From the NCBI GenBank assembly GCA_964558465.1, contig CAZLEF010000026.1, forward strand, positions 1 through 64,000: a stretch of DNA of 64,000 bases, given 5' to 3'. Of this stretch, positions 53,887-61,880 are shown piece after piece. This DNA is from JACJYC01 sp964558465. Lineage in GTDB: Bacteria; Bacteroidota; Bacteroidia; Chitinophagales; Saprospiraceae. Position numbers and translations under genes: made by a program. Within the stretch, counting starts at the first letter, position 1, and the number at the start of each line of letters is the position of its first letter. The notes below the pieces were generated by a model. The model was not told where the DNA came from and did no database searches. It saw nothing but the letters and a program-made list of their open reading frames with translations.

Positions 53887-54309
53887 TTATGTTTTCCCGG
53901 GAGTATCCAGAAAACGGCTTCTTAATTCCGGCGTGGGTACCATGCAGGATTCCCGTTTCCCAAACCATCTGTACCGATGACGGGCTACCCAATTATAAAT
54001 CGCATCCCGGATAAATTTCGGCAGAACAACAAATATATAAAAAGCCGGCCAAAGCCCATCCAGCCTGCGGGCTACCCTGAGCCCGACATCGGAATGTGTG
54101 TAAAACCGGTTGTTCTCATACAGCACGACCGTACTTAACGAACTGGAAGGCAAACCCGCTTTTTCAGCGAGTTCCCGACCGATTTCCGATTGCAGCGCCG
54201 CAAACCTGAAAACAGCCCGGCTGTCGCGCGAAATGACAAATTGAACAAATCCGTTGCAAAGGTTGCAAATGCCGTCAAATAATAAAATGGGGTGTTCCTG
54301 CTTTTCCAT
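53887..54309 (-). CDS. DCC-family thiol-disulfide oxidoreductase
   Basis: The 140-residue protein has the defining motif of the family, a CxxC in FDGICNLCNG (C15, C18), at the end of the first strand of a thioredoxin-like fold, and the typical FAALQSEIGRELAEK. Members are proposed to reduce or isomerise disulfides, but their physiological role is not settled. It is divergent from psd. Confidence 0.88.
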   Translation of the reverse strand: MEKQEHPILLFDGICNLCNGFVQFVISRDSRAVFRFAALQSEIGRELAEKAGLPSSSLSTVVLYENNRFYTHSDVGLRVARRLDGLWPAFYIFVVLPKFIRDAIYNWVARHRYRWFGKRESCMVPTPELRSRFLDTPGKT

Positions 54310-54334
54310 ACCTGAATAACAACCAATCCGGGCT

Positions 54335-54367
54335 TTTGCTCATTTTAAAAGGATATTCCTATTTTTG
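54335..54367 (+). promoter_or_regulatory. Promoter of the phosphatidylserine decarboxylase gene
   Basis: TTTG (54335-54338), 21 bases, then TATTTTTG (54360-54367). The ATG is at 54389. Confidence 0.65.
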
Positions 54368-54388
54368 CCGCCATCAAGCCTAAAAATA

Positions 54389-55042
54389 ATGCAGTTACAT
54401 CGCGAGGGTTTTCGAATTCTGATGATATTGATTGGCGGACTGGTGCTGCTCAATTCCGGGATCAGGGTGTTTTGGCCCGGCGCAGGCATTGTGATACTGG
54501 TCTTTTCGCTGATTGCATTGCTGTTGGTGCTGCAGTTTTTCCGGCATCCAAAACGCCGGATTCCCGAATTCAGCGATCAGCTGGTATATGCGCCGGCCGA
54601 CGGCAAAGTGGTTGTGATAGAAGAAACGACGGAGCCGGAGTACTTCCAGGATAAACGCCTCCAGATCTCCATTTTTATGTCGCCCATCAATGTGCATGTC
54701 AACCGCAACCCGGTGGGGGGGAAAGTAGCCTATTTAAAATACCATCCGGGAAAATACCTGGTAGCCTGGAATCCGAAATCCTCTACTGAAAACGAACGGA
54801 CAACCGTAGTCATAGAGGCGGGTAAACATTCAATTCTCCTCCGTCAGATCGCCGGAGCTTTGGCAAAACGCATCCGGAATTATCTCACTCCAGGACAAAC
54901 CGTCCGGCAGGGCGACGAGCTTGGTTTCATCACCTTTGGCTCAAGAGTAGATATTTTTTTACCTTTGGACACAGAAGTAACGGTTGCCCTTGGCCAAAAG
55001 GTGAGGGCCAACCAAACCGTCATCGCAAAATTGAGCGATTGA
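54389..55042 (+). CDS. psd: Phosphatidylserine decarboxylase, short (archaeal-like) form
   Basis: The 217-residue protein has an N-terminal membrane helix pair (RILMILIGGLVLLNSGI, IVILVFSLIALLLVLQFF). The conserved APADGKVVVIEE, ISIFMSPINVHVNRNP and YHPGKYLVAWNPKSS segments follow. Self-cleavage is expected at Gly-Ser of ITFGSRVDIFLP, creating the pyruvoyl cofactor. It converts phosphatidylserine to phosphatidylethanolamine. Its short length is typical of Bacteroidota. The micro-membrane-protein gene starts 16 bases later. Confidence 0.93.
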   Translation: MQLHREGFRILMILIGGLVLLNSGIRVFWPGAGIVILVFSLIALLLVLQFFRHPKRRIPEFSDQLVYAPADGKVVVIEETTEPEYFQDKRLQISIFMSPINVHVNRNPVGGKVAYLKYHPGKYLVAWNPKSSTENERTTVVIEAGKHSILLRQIAGALAKRIRNYLTPGQTVRQGDELGFITFGSRVDIFLPLDTEVTVALGQKVRANQTVIAKLSD

Positions 55043-55058
55043 TTTTTAACCCGATCCT

Positions 55059-55199
55059 ATGAAGCCGGAAAAAACAAACGAGAACCCGGAGGAACAACCG
55101 CCCATCCTGGGTTCCTGGGCCAATCTTTATACGTTTGTGATTGTTCTTCACGCTATCGTGATCGCCCTGTTCTATTATTTTACCAAGGTATATTCCTGA
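55059..55199 (+). CDS. 46-residue membrane protein
   Basis: ATG 55059 to TGA 55197-55199 encodes 46 residues: a charged soluble tail (KPEKTNENPEEQPP) and one membrane helix (about 20-40, WANLYTFVIVLHAIVIALFY), ending KVYS. It lies 16 bases after psd and 23 bases before the symporter gene, in the same direction. The position suggests a subunit or regulator of the symporter, in the manner of small subunits of other sodium/solute carriers. Only spacing and hydropathy support it. Confidence 0.65.
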   Translation: MKPEKTNENPEEQPPILGSWANLYTFVIVLHAIVIALFYYFTKVYS

Positions 55200-55222
55200 T
55201 CCAAGCATAACCAGCGTACCCT

Positions 55223-56989
55223 ATGCACCCGATTGACTGGACGGTAATGTTAGGCACCTTATTGGGCATCGTCGCCTACGGCGTATACAAGACCCGCAAT
55301 ATCCATACAGTCCAAAACTATCTTAAAGGCGATCAGGATCTGAAATGGTGGACGATCGGCCTGTCCGTGATGTCTACCCAGGCAAGCGCCATCACTTTTT
55401 TGTCGACTCCGGGTCAGGGTTATGACGACGGCATGGGCTTTGCCCAATTTTATTTCGGCCTGCCCGTTGCAATGGTCATTCTTTGTGTTTTTGTTTTGCC
55501 GATGTTTTACCGGCTCAAAGTGTATACGGCCTACGAATTCCTGGAAGGCCGTTTTAACTTGCATACACGCATACTCACGGCAACACTCTTTCTCATTCAA
55601 AGAGGATTGGCTGCGGGTATCACCATCTTTGCGCCGGCTATTATCCTATCCACTTTGCTGGATTGGAACCTGAACCTCACCATCCTGTTCATCGGGGTGA
55701 TCGTCACTTTTTATACGGTTTTTGGCGGATCGAAAGCAGTTAGCGTTACCCAAAAACAGCAGATGATCGTCATGCTTTCCGGCTTGGTTTTGGCAGCAAT
55801 TGTGATTGTCATCAAATTACCCGAAGGATTGCCTTTTACCGATGCCGTGAGCATTGCAGGCAAACTGGGCAAATTGACGGTGGTGGATTTTGAGTTTGAC
55901 CTGTCCAACCGGTATAATTTTTGGTCCGGAATGTTGGGCGGCGTTTTTCTGTTTCTCTCTTATTTTGGCACCGACCAATCGCAGGTTCAGCGTTATATCA
56001 CGGGGCTTTCCCTGACCGAAAGCCGGTTGGGGCTGTTGTTCAACGGCATCCTCAAGGTGCCTATGCAGTTCCTGATTCTTTTTGTGGGGGTAATGGTTTT
56101 TATTTTCTATCTATTTGTCCAACCTCCGGTGCACTTTAACTCAGCTAATGTGGCTTTGATAGAAAAAGAAGCAAAATACCAGGAACTTGTCGCTGCGCAT
56201 ACGGCCCTCTTTGAAGCCAGAAAAACTGAAACCCATCAACTGCTGGATGCCATCCACCGGAATGACGAACCGGCCATCATCCAGCGCAAAAACAGGATTC
56301 AGGAACTGCAGGCCGAAAAAAAGGCCGTGGAAACAGAAGTGGATCAGTTGATCCTTGAAAAAAACCGGGAAGCCAAGGTAGAAGACCGGGACTACGTTTT
56401 TCTTTCCTTCATCATGAAATTTTTACCGATCGGCATCATTGGCATATTACTGGCGGTCATCTTCAGCGCCGCCATGTCTTCCACATCCTCCGAACTGAAT
56501 GCGCTGGCAACCGCTACTTCAGTAGATATTTACCGGCGCCTGATTCGACCGAAGGAAACCGACCGGCATTATCTGAATGCGTCTAAGTGGTTAACCGCGT
56601 TATGGGGGGGCATTGCCGTGCTTTTTGCTGCATCGGCCCAATTTTTTGAAAATTTGATCCAATTGGTCAACATTATCGGATCTATATTTTACGGGACGAT
56701 CCTGGGCATATTTGCCGTTGCTTTCGCCCTTAAAAAGGTGGGCGGGCAAGCTGTTTTCTGGGGCGCTGTGGTCGGTGAAACCCTCGTACTGTTTGTCTAT
56801 TCTTCAAATAACCTCGGTTTGGCGGATATGTTACCCTTCTTTTTTAACGGATCAACCAGTTTGGCTGCAATCCTGGTGTCCATTCTTCCCAACATTTCAT
56901 TTTTATGGCTCAACCCCATCGGATGTATTGCCGTGATGCTGTTTAGCTGGTTTTTTCAAAAATTCAGCGATCGCAGGACCCGCTATTAG
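55223..56989 (+). CDS. Sodium:solute symporter (SSS family)
   Basis: The 588-residue carrier has about 13 helices. Family segments include VQNYLKGDQDLKWWTIGLSV, AFLSTPGQGYDDGM-type residues after helix 2, VSVTQKQQMIVMLSGL and YFGTDQSQVQRYITGLSLTES. Residues ~300-389 form a hydrophilic, probably coiled-coil insert (EKEAKYQELVAAHTALFEA, QAEKKAVETEVDQLILEK) between helices, longer than in standard members. The substrate is unknown (sugar, amino acid or vitamin). It starts 23 bases after the small membrane protein. Confidence 0.92.
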   Translation: MHPIDWTVMLGTLLGIVAYGVYKTRNIHTVQNYLKGDQDLKWWTIGLSVMSTQASAITFLSTPGQGYDDGMGFAQFYFGLPVAMVILCVFVLPMFYRLKVYTAYEFLEGRFNLHTRILTATLFLIQRGLAAGITIFAPAIILSTLLDWNLNLTILFIGVIVTFYTVFGGSKAVSVTQKQQMIVMLSGLVLAAIVIVIKLPEGLPFTDAVSIAGKLGKLTVVDFEFDLSNRYNFWSGMLGGVFLFLSYFGTDQSQVQRYITGLSLTESRLGLLFNGILKVPMQFLILFVGVMVFIFYLFVQPPVHFNSANVALIEKEAKYQELVAAHTALFEARKTETHQLLDAIHRNDEPAIIQRKNRIQELQAEKKAVETEVDQLILEKNREAKVEDRDYVFLSFIMKFLPIGIIGILLAVIFSAAMSSTSSELNALATATSVDIYRRLIRPKETDRHYLNASKWLTALWGGIAVLFAASAQFFENLIQLVNIIGSIFYGTILGIFAVAFALKKVGGQAVFWGAVVGETLVLFVYSSNNLGLADMLPFFFNGSTSLAAILVSILPNISFLWLNPIGCIAVMLFSWFFQKFSDRRTRY

Positions 56990-56991
56990 AC

Positions 56992-57594
56992 TTATGTCTG
57001 CGGCTTTCGCGTTGTATTCCAGGTTGCGTAAAGCGTTTCCTGCGCCGGCCGGTCTTTCGGAACTTCCCTCAGCGGTTCGCAAGGCGCCAGGCTTTCCATA
57101 CAATCCTTCGGCAATTGTTGATACAGCCGGGTACCCCGGGTTTTCCAGGCGATCATCTCATCGGTCACTATTTTTACGATCTTCCCCGGGTTTCCCACCA
57201 CCAGACTGCGGTCAGGGATATGCTCGCCTGCTTTTATCAAGGTCAAAGCGCCCACGATGCATTCTGCTCCGATAACGGCCTCATCCAGGATCACTGCATT
57301 CATGCCGATCAGACTGTTCCGGCCGATCTCAGCGCCGTGCACCACAGCGCCATGCCCGATATGCGCACCCGCTCTCAAAAAAACCGTGATGCCGGGAAAC
57401 ATGTGAATGGTGCAATTCTCCTGAACGTTGCATCCGTCTTCCAGAACAATCCCGCCCCAATCGCCGCGCACCGCCGCACCAGGGCCGATGTATACATCCC
57501 GGCCAATGATTACATTTCCCGTGACCGCAGCCTGAGGGTGAACAAAGGCCGATTCGTGTATGACCGGCCGGAAGCCGTTAAATGCGTAGATCAT
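56992..57594 (-). CDS. Gamma-carbonic-anhydrase-like (PaaY-type) hexapeptide-repeat protein
   Basis: The 200-residue protein has left-handed beta-helix repeats (VTGNVIIGRDVYIGPGAAVR, ICPGAxxx pattern), followed by metal-site-like VQENCTIH and HIGHGAVVHG. The C-terminal helix is typical of the branch. Related proteins are carbonic anhydrases or thioesterases of phenylacetate degradation. Zinc-ligating histidines appear to be present (CTIH, IGHG, VVHG). No phenylacetate pathway genes are adjacent. It is convergent with the symporter gene, with only 2 bases between. Confidence 0.88.
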   Translation of the reverse strand: MIYAFNGFRPVIHESAFVHPQAAVTGNVIIGRDVYIGPGAAVRGDWGGIVLEDGCNVQENCTIHMFPGITVFLRAGAHIGHGAVVHGAEIGRNSLIGMNAVILDEAVIGAECIVGALTLIKAGEHIPDRSLVVGNPGKIVKIVTDEMIAWKTRGTRLYQQLPKDCMESLAPCEPLREVPKDRPAQETLYATWNTTRKPQT

Positions 57595-57688
57595 ACTTAA
57601 AATGTTAAATTTTACAGCGATTCCAGGTTTTTACCGTATCTTTTGTTGGTCTTTCTCATTTTTAAACCGAACAACAGCGATTTAACCC

Positions 57689-58561
57689 TTGGCACAATTT
57701 AATTGGGTTTATCTGGGGGATAATGGAAAACGATTTAATGTCGGGCTTTTCCACGGCGACCGTACAGGGCATCTCATGGTGCACTGCAATATGCGCGTTG
57801 TTCTGATCGATTTTGGCGTTCGCACCTCCGCAAAATATAGTTTTTTTGTGGATGATGAGCTCTGCGAGATCATCATCGAACAAAAAGGAGGTCAATTTTC
57901 TTATGGGTTTGAAATCAATAAAGAAGCAGATACCCCCAGGAACCGGCATCGAAAAATCGTCGACCGCAAAGAATGGCGGCAGGCTATCCTGTTTTTTACA
58001 GGCTTTGCGGGTATCGTAGCGCTGGCGGTCTTTTTACTGATCGGCAAAAACAAACCTGCCGCCACCTCTGCCAACCTGACCCTGACGGCCAATTCGGCCC
58101 AAACCATTGCCCGGGTTTTTATCCGGGATTCAAACGGGGATACCCTTCAGATCAATTACAGTTTCATAGCCGGAGACCGGCCGGTAGAATATTCCGCTGA
58201 AATCTTTCCACCCCTTGGGCCTCTGTTTCCACTGGAGTCAGGAGATGAATTCTGGGTGAGTTACCTGCCCCAGCAACCAGCCGTTAACGCAATTGATTTT
58301 CGCAGGCCTGCCGAAGATCAACTGCGCCGGTATTTCCAGCGAGCCCTGCAGCGCCATATCGCGCTCAACCCGGCTGATTCGCGCGAGCGAACCCAATGCC
58401 TGGTCAATATTGCTTTCGAACTGAAAGCCATTGATGGCCTGGCTGATTTTTTTTTCCAGGATAAAAAGCCGGAAAACCATCCCCTCCACAACGAATTGAC
58501 CTTTAAAAGGCTAATTCGCGACATACCCTTCACCGAGTTGCGCGAAAAACGATGCTGGTGA
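57689..58561 (+). CDS. Conserved-looking membrane protein of unknown function
   Basis: The only reading that gives a complete N-terminal domain begins at TTG 57689 (290 residues, AQFNWVYLGDNGKRFNVGLF); the next ATG would remove the first strands. A soluble N-terminal beta domain (to ~90) is followed by a basic stretch and one membrane helix (about 93-113, ILFFTGFAGIVALAVFLLIG). A periplasmic domain with no named motif follows. The architecture suggests a cytoplasmic sensor part and a periplasmic effector part, but this is inference. I do not know a characterised homologue. Confidence 0.7.
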   Translation: MAQFNWVYLGDNGKRFNVGLFHGDRTGHLMVHCNMRVVLIDFGVRTSAKYSFFVDDELCEIIIEQKGGQFSYGFEINKEADTPRNRHRKIVDRKEWRQAILFFTGFAGIVALAVFLLIGKNKPAATSANLTLTANSAQTIARVFIRDSNGDTLQINYSFIAGDRPVEYSAEIFPPLGPLFPLESGDEFWVSYLPQQPAVNAIDFRRPAEDQLRRYFQRALQRHIALNPADSRERTQCLVNIAFELKAIDGLADFFFQDKKPENHPLHNELTFKRLIRDIPFTELREKRCW

Positions 58562-58604
58562 AGACTAATCCGTATTTTGCACGTCGTTTAAACCGCTTCA
58601 AAAC

Positions 58605-60356
58605 ATGAAAAAATTCTCTGTTTACAGTACATTTCTTTTAAGCTTATTATGCGCCCTGCAAGCAGAAGCAGGCGACTGGAAGGAAAAAATCGACCCACAA
58701 GTATGGCAGTCAGCCTCCATTGGCGGCTCAACCGGGTGCATCGTTGTGATGAAGGCCAAAGCCGGCCTTTCTTCGATGAAATTGCCAAAGACCAAAAAGG
58801 CCAAAGGCGCCTTTGTGTTTGACCGGCTCCAGGCATTCGCCACCAAGGATCAACGATCCATTCGCGCCTTCCTGGCTGAAAAAAAAGTGAATTTTACGTC
58901 TTTTTATATCGTCAATGCCGTTTATCTGCGCGCAGATCTGGCCCTGTTGGAACAACTGGCTTCCAGATCTGACGTAGATCGAATCGATCCGAATCCATGG
59001 GTAAAACTGGAACAACCCCGGGAAGTACCCGGCAATGCCCGGAACGTTGAATGGGGCGTCGGTAAAATCATGGCCGATAGCGTCTGGCGCCTCGGGATTA
59101 CCGGCCAGGGTGTGGTCATCGGCGGGCAGGATACCGGAGTGGAATGGGACCATCCGCTGATCAAACCGCGTTACCGGGGATGGGTCAATAATGCCCCGGT
59201 CCATCATTATAACTGGTATGATGCCATCCACGCCATCAACCCGCTGAATGGAGACCCGGATACCAGCGCCACGAATAATCCTTGCGGGTTGAGCAGCCAG
59301 ACTCCTTGCGACGACAACAACCACGGCACCTATACCATCGGGATCGTTGTGGGCGATGACGGAGCCGGTAACCAGACCGGCGTTGCGCCCGGCGCCCAAT
59401 GGATGGCTTGCCGGAATATGGAACGCGGCTACGGCAGCCCTGCATCCTATATCGAAGGCTTCCAGTGGTTTTTGGCGCCAACCGATGTGAACGGCAAAAA
59501 TCCGGATCCGGGTTTGGCGCCCCATGTGATCAACAACTCCTGGTCGTGCCCCGAAATGGAAGGTTGTAATGCCGGCAATTGGGCTTTGATGGAAGAGGCC
59601 GTTGAAAACCTGCGCTCAGCGGGAATTGTCGTGATTGTTTCCGCTGGAAATTCGGGATCTTCCTGCAACTCTATTGACGCCGCGCCGGCTATTTTTAGCG
59701 GGGCTTTCGCGGTAGGCGCTACCCGCAGTAATGACACGATCGCCGGTTTCAGCAGCCGCGGTCTGATCGCTGCCGACGGCAGTTTCAGGTTCAAGCCCGA
59801 TGTGTCGGCGCCTGGCGTGGGCATCCGGTCAGCCAGGAGAGAAGGGAAATTCATGACGGCCAATGGCACCAGCGCTGCGGGCCCAATGGTTGTAGGTGTT
59901 GTCGCACTCATGCTGGAAGCCAATCCCGATCTGGCTGGTGAGGTTGAACTGATCGAGTCCATCCTGCGGGAAACCACGGATCCGGCTTTTACCACCCAGT
60001 CCTGTGATGGGATAGCTGCAGAGGCCCTGCCCAATCCGGTTGTTGGTTACGGCCGGGTAAATGCCCTGAAGGCCGTTCAAATGGCGATGGATCTGGAGAT
60101 TTCCGATACGTCTGAGAATGAATTGCCGGGTATTAAAATTTCGCCCAACCCTTTCCATGAGGAAGTGAAATTTGAACTGGTTTATCCGGGCGAAGCTTCT
60201 GTGTCGTTATTTGACGTTAGCGGACGGCGGATTGGAGGAGGCACCCGCAATGAACAAAGCTTTACCTGGAATATGCAGAATTATCCTTCCGGCATTTATT
60301 TTTACCTGATCCGGCAGGGTGGCCGGTCTTGGGCCGGAAAATTGATGAAGATTTAA
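58605..60356 (+). CDS. Secreted subtilase (S8) with type IX sorting domain
   Basis: The 583-residue protein has a signal peptide (FSVYSTFLLSLLCALQAEAG), an inhibitor-like prodomain, and a subtilisin fold with the full triad: Asp in GGQDTGVEWDHP (about 175), His in NNHGTYTIG (about 240) and Ser in NGTSAAGP (about 423). The oxyanion Asn is in INNSWSCPEME. The C-terminal ~85 residues are a type IX sorting domain (GIKISPNPFHEEVKFEL, PSGIYFYLI), so it is displayed or released at the cell surface. It is a probable extracellular protease for peptide nutrition. The gene ends at a heptad repeat 3 bases downstream. Confidence 0.94.
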   Translation: MKKFSVYSTFLLSLLCALQAEAGDWKEKIDPQVWQSASIGGSTGCIVVMKAKAGLSSMKLPKTKKAKGAFVFDRLQAFATKDQRSIRAFLAEKKVNFTSFYIVNAVYLRADLALLEQLASRSDVDRIDPNPWVKLEQPREVPGNARNVEWGVGKIMADSVWRLGITGQGVVIGGQDTGVEWDHPLIKPRYRGWVNNAPVHHYNWYDAIHAINPLNGDPDTSATNNPCGLSSQTPCDDNNHGTYTIGIVVGDDGAGNQTGVAPGAQWMACRNMERGYGSPASYIEGFQWFLAPTDVNGKNPDPGLAPHVINNSWSCPEMEGCNAGNWALMEEAVENLRSAGIVVIVSAGNSGSSCNSIDAAPAIFSGAFAVGATRSNDTIAGFSSRGLIAADGSFRFKPDVSAPGVGIRSARREGKFMTANGTSAAGPMVVGVVALMLEANPDLAGEVELIESILRETTDPAFTTQSCDGIAAEALPNPVVGYGRVNALKAVQMAMDLEISDTSENELPGIKISPNPFHEEVKFELVYPGEASVSLFDVSGRRIGGGTRNEQSFTWNMQNYPSGIYFYLIRQGGRSWAGKLMKI

Positions 60357-60358
60357 TT

Positions 60359-60393
60359 GGATGCTGGATGCTGGATCGTGGATGCTGGATCCG
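60359..60393. repeat. Five 7-bp units after the subtilase gene
   Basis: GGATGCT, GGATGCT, GGATCGT, GGATGCT, GGATCCG run in register, filling nearly the whole 41-base spacer between two convergent genes. The unit is also present in the reverse complement of the 15579 repeat. Confidence 0.8.
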
Positions 60394-60397
60394 GCAT

Positions 60398-61756
60398 CTA
60401 AAACCTGGTATCCGTATTCGTTTCCTTGTTTGTTTTACCAAACACTGCACTCAGACCGATGCGCAAGTTAGCGCTGTGACTTTTTTTAGGTTGAACCGCC
60501 GTGAAAACGTTATCCGTAGCGGCCAGAATTCGTACAGGGCCCAATTTGAGCTGTGTGCTGAGCCCGATATTATCGTAGCGTTCGTGGCGGATCGCATACA
60601 CCACACCGGCATCCAGCCAGGAAAACAAAGCGGCCCTGGCGCCGACACCGACAGCAAGTTGATCCGTATTGTGGATATCGTGGTCGGTATACGCCGTAAA
60701 TCCAAGCGAAAGTTGTTCGGTTAGTTTATAGCTCGCGGAAGCATAATACCGGTTGGGCAAACGGGTGGAATAAGCGATGCTGCTTTCTTCCGGGTCGTAG
60801 ATCGCCTTCAATGAATCGAGGGCCGACCCCAATTCGGAATTATCCTCCAGGATATCCTGCGCTACATCCAGACCCTGGTATTCAAAGACACCTTTCAGCG
60901 TATAGTTTTTGACATCCTTTTCCCAGTCGATTTTTCCACCCAGATCCAATGCGCTCAGGCCGAAAGACCAGCGTCCGAATTCAGCGCTCAGGCCCAGGTC
61001 AAATGCAAACCCACCGTTTCCGCCCAGGAAATTTCTGGCATTTAAACGGCCGAAATCAAAATCTACGTCCAAATCGCTGAACCCGTCGTATTTCAAAGCT
61101 CCGGCGGAGTTGACGAGGTAATCCGCATTGAGGGTAAGTTGATAGACATCGTCGCTCGTATGCAGGCTCAAAAAAGTTTTCTCAGTTGAAATGCCGGCCA
61201 CCCCGTTGAGGTATTTTACCCGGCCTGCCAATGTAATACCCTCGCTGACCTGATAGGCCAGGCCAAGGCCCAGTTCCTGAAAACTGTTAAGTTGTATATC
61301 GGGACCAAAGCCGACCTCCTGACCGATAAACTGTGCGTTGCCTTGCCAGATCAGTTGTGGCAGCGTTTTGGGATAATCCAGGAACGCATTGGAGCGAACC
61401 GCATGGCCAAGGCTGAGGGCCAGTTTGCCAAACCTGACGCCAATGCTGAACGACTCGATCTCCAGGGATTCAAAAACCTGGTTTTGATCATCCAGCAAAG
61501 CGATGGCCTGATCGACATTTAACACAGTGGCGCCATCGGCGGCCTTGGAAAAAAGGTCATTATAAGTGATATTGGTTACCCGCAGGTTATTGTAAATGCC
61601 CGGGCCGCCGATCACCAATTTACCTTCGGGCCAGAATGCCGGATTTAACCGGTTGGCCGACCAATGATCAGAAAAAAGTGAAGCGCTCAATTCCTGTTGG
61701 GCATTCAGGGTGGTGAAAAGGCCCAAAAAAAGCAGCAAATTGCCGAAATGTTTCAT
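60398..61756 (-). CDS. DUF5723-family outer-membrane protein
   Basis: The 452-residue precursor has a signal peptide (NLLLFLGLFTTLNAQ). It consists of alternating beta-strands of a predicted outer-membrane barrel (GVRFGKLALSLGHAVRSNAF, GLGLAYQVSEGITLAGRVK, LSLGFTAYTDHDI), the pattern of the DUF5723 family. The function is unknown, though genes of this kind are common near envelope-protein genes in Bacteroidota. The lipoprotein gene at 61881 is upstream on the same strand, 124 bases away. Confidence 0.82.
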   Translation of the reverse strand: MKHFGNLLLFLGLFTTLNAQQELSASLFSDHWSANRLNPAFWPEGKLVIGGPGIYNNLRVTNITYNDLFSKAADGATVLNVDQAIALLDDQNQVFESLEIESFSIGVRFGKLALSLGHAVRSNAFLDYPKTLPQLIWQGNAQFIGQEVGFGPDIQLNSFQELGLGLAYQVSEGITLAGRVKYLNGVAGISTEKTFLSLHTSDDVYQLTLNADYLVNSAGALKYDGFSDLDVDFDFGRLNARNFLGGNGGFAFDLGLSAEFGRWSFGLSALDLGGKIDWEKDVKNYTLKGVFEYQGLDVAQDILEDNSELGSALDSLKAIYDPEESSIAYSTRLPNRYYASASYKLTEQLSLGFTAYTDHDIHNTDQLAVGVGARAALFSWLDAGVVYAIRHERYDNIGLSTQLKLGPVRILAATDNVFTAVQPKKSHSANLRIGLSAVFGKTNKETNTDTRF

Positions 61757-61797
61757 TTTTTAGTTTTGCTTGATCCAACAACCATTCCATCTCTTTC

Positions 61798-61862
61798 TAT
61801 CCTCGCATCCTCCTATCCTCGCATCCTCCTATCCTCGCATCCTCCTATCCTCGCATCCTCCA
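61798..61862. repeat. 16-bp tandem repeat, nearly four copies
   Basis: CCTCGCATCCTCCTAT is repeated at 61801, 61817, 61833 and (partial) 61849, with a short lead-in. The half units CCTCGCAT and CCTCCTAT give an 8-bp period. Confidence 0.85.
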
Positions 61863-61880
61863 CCATCACCTGACCCCATA

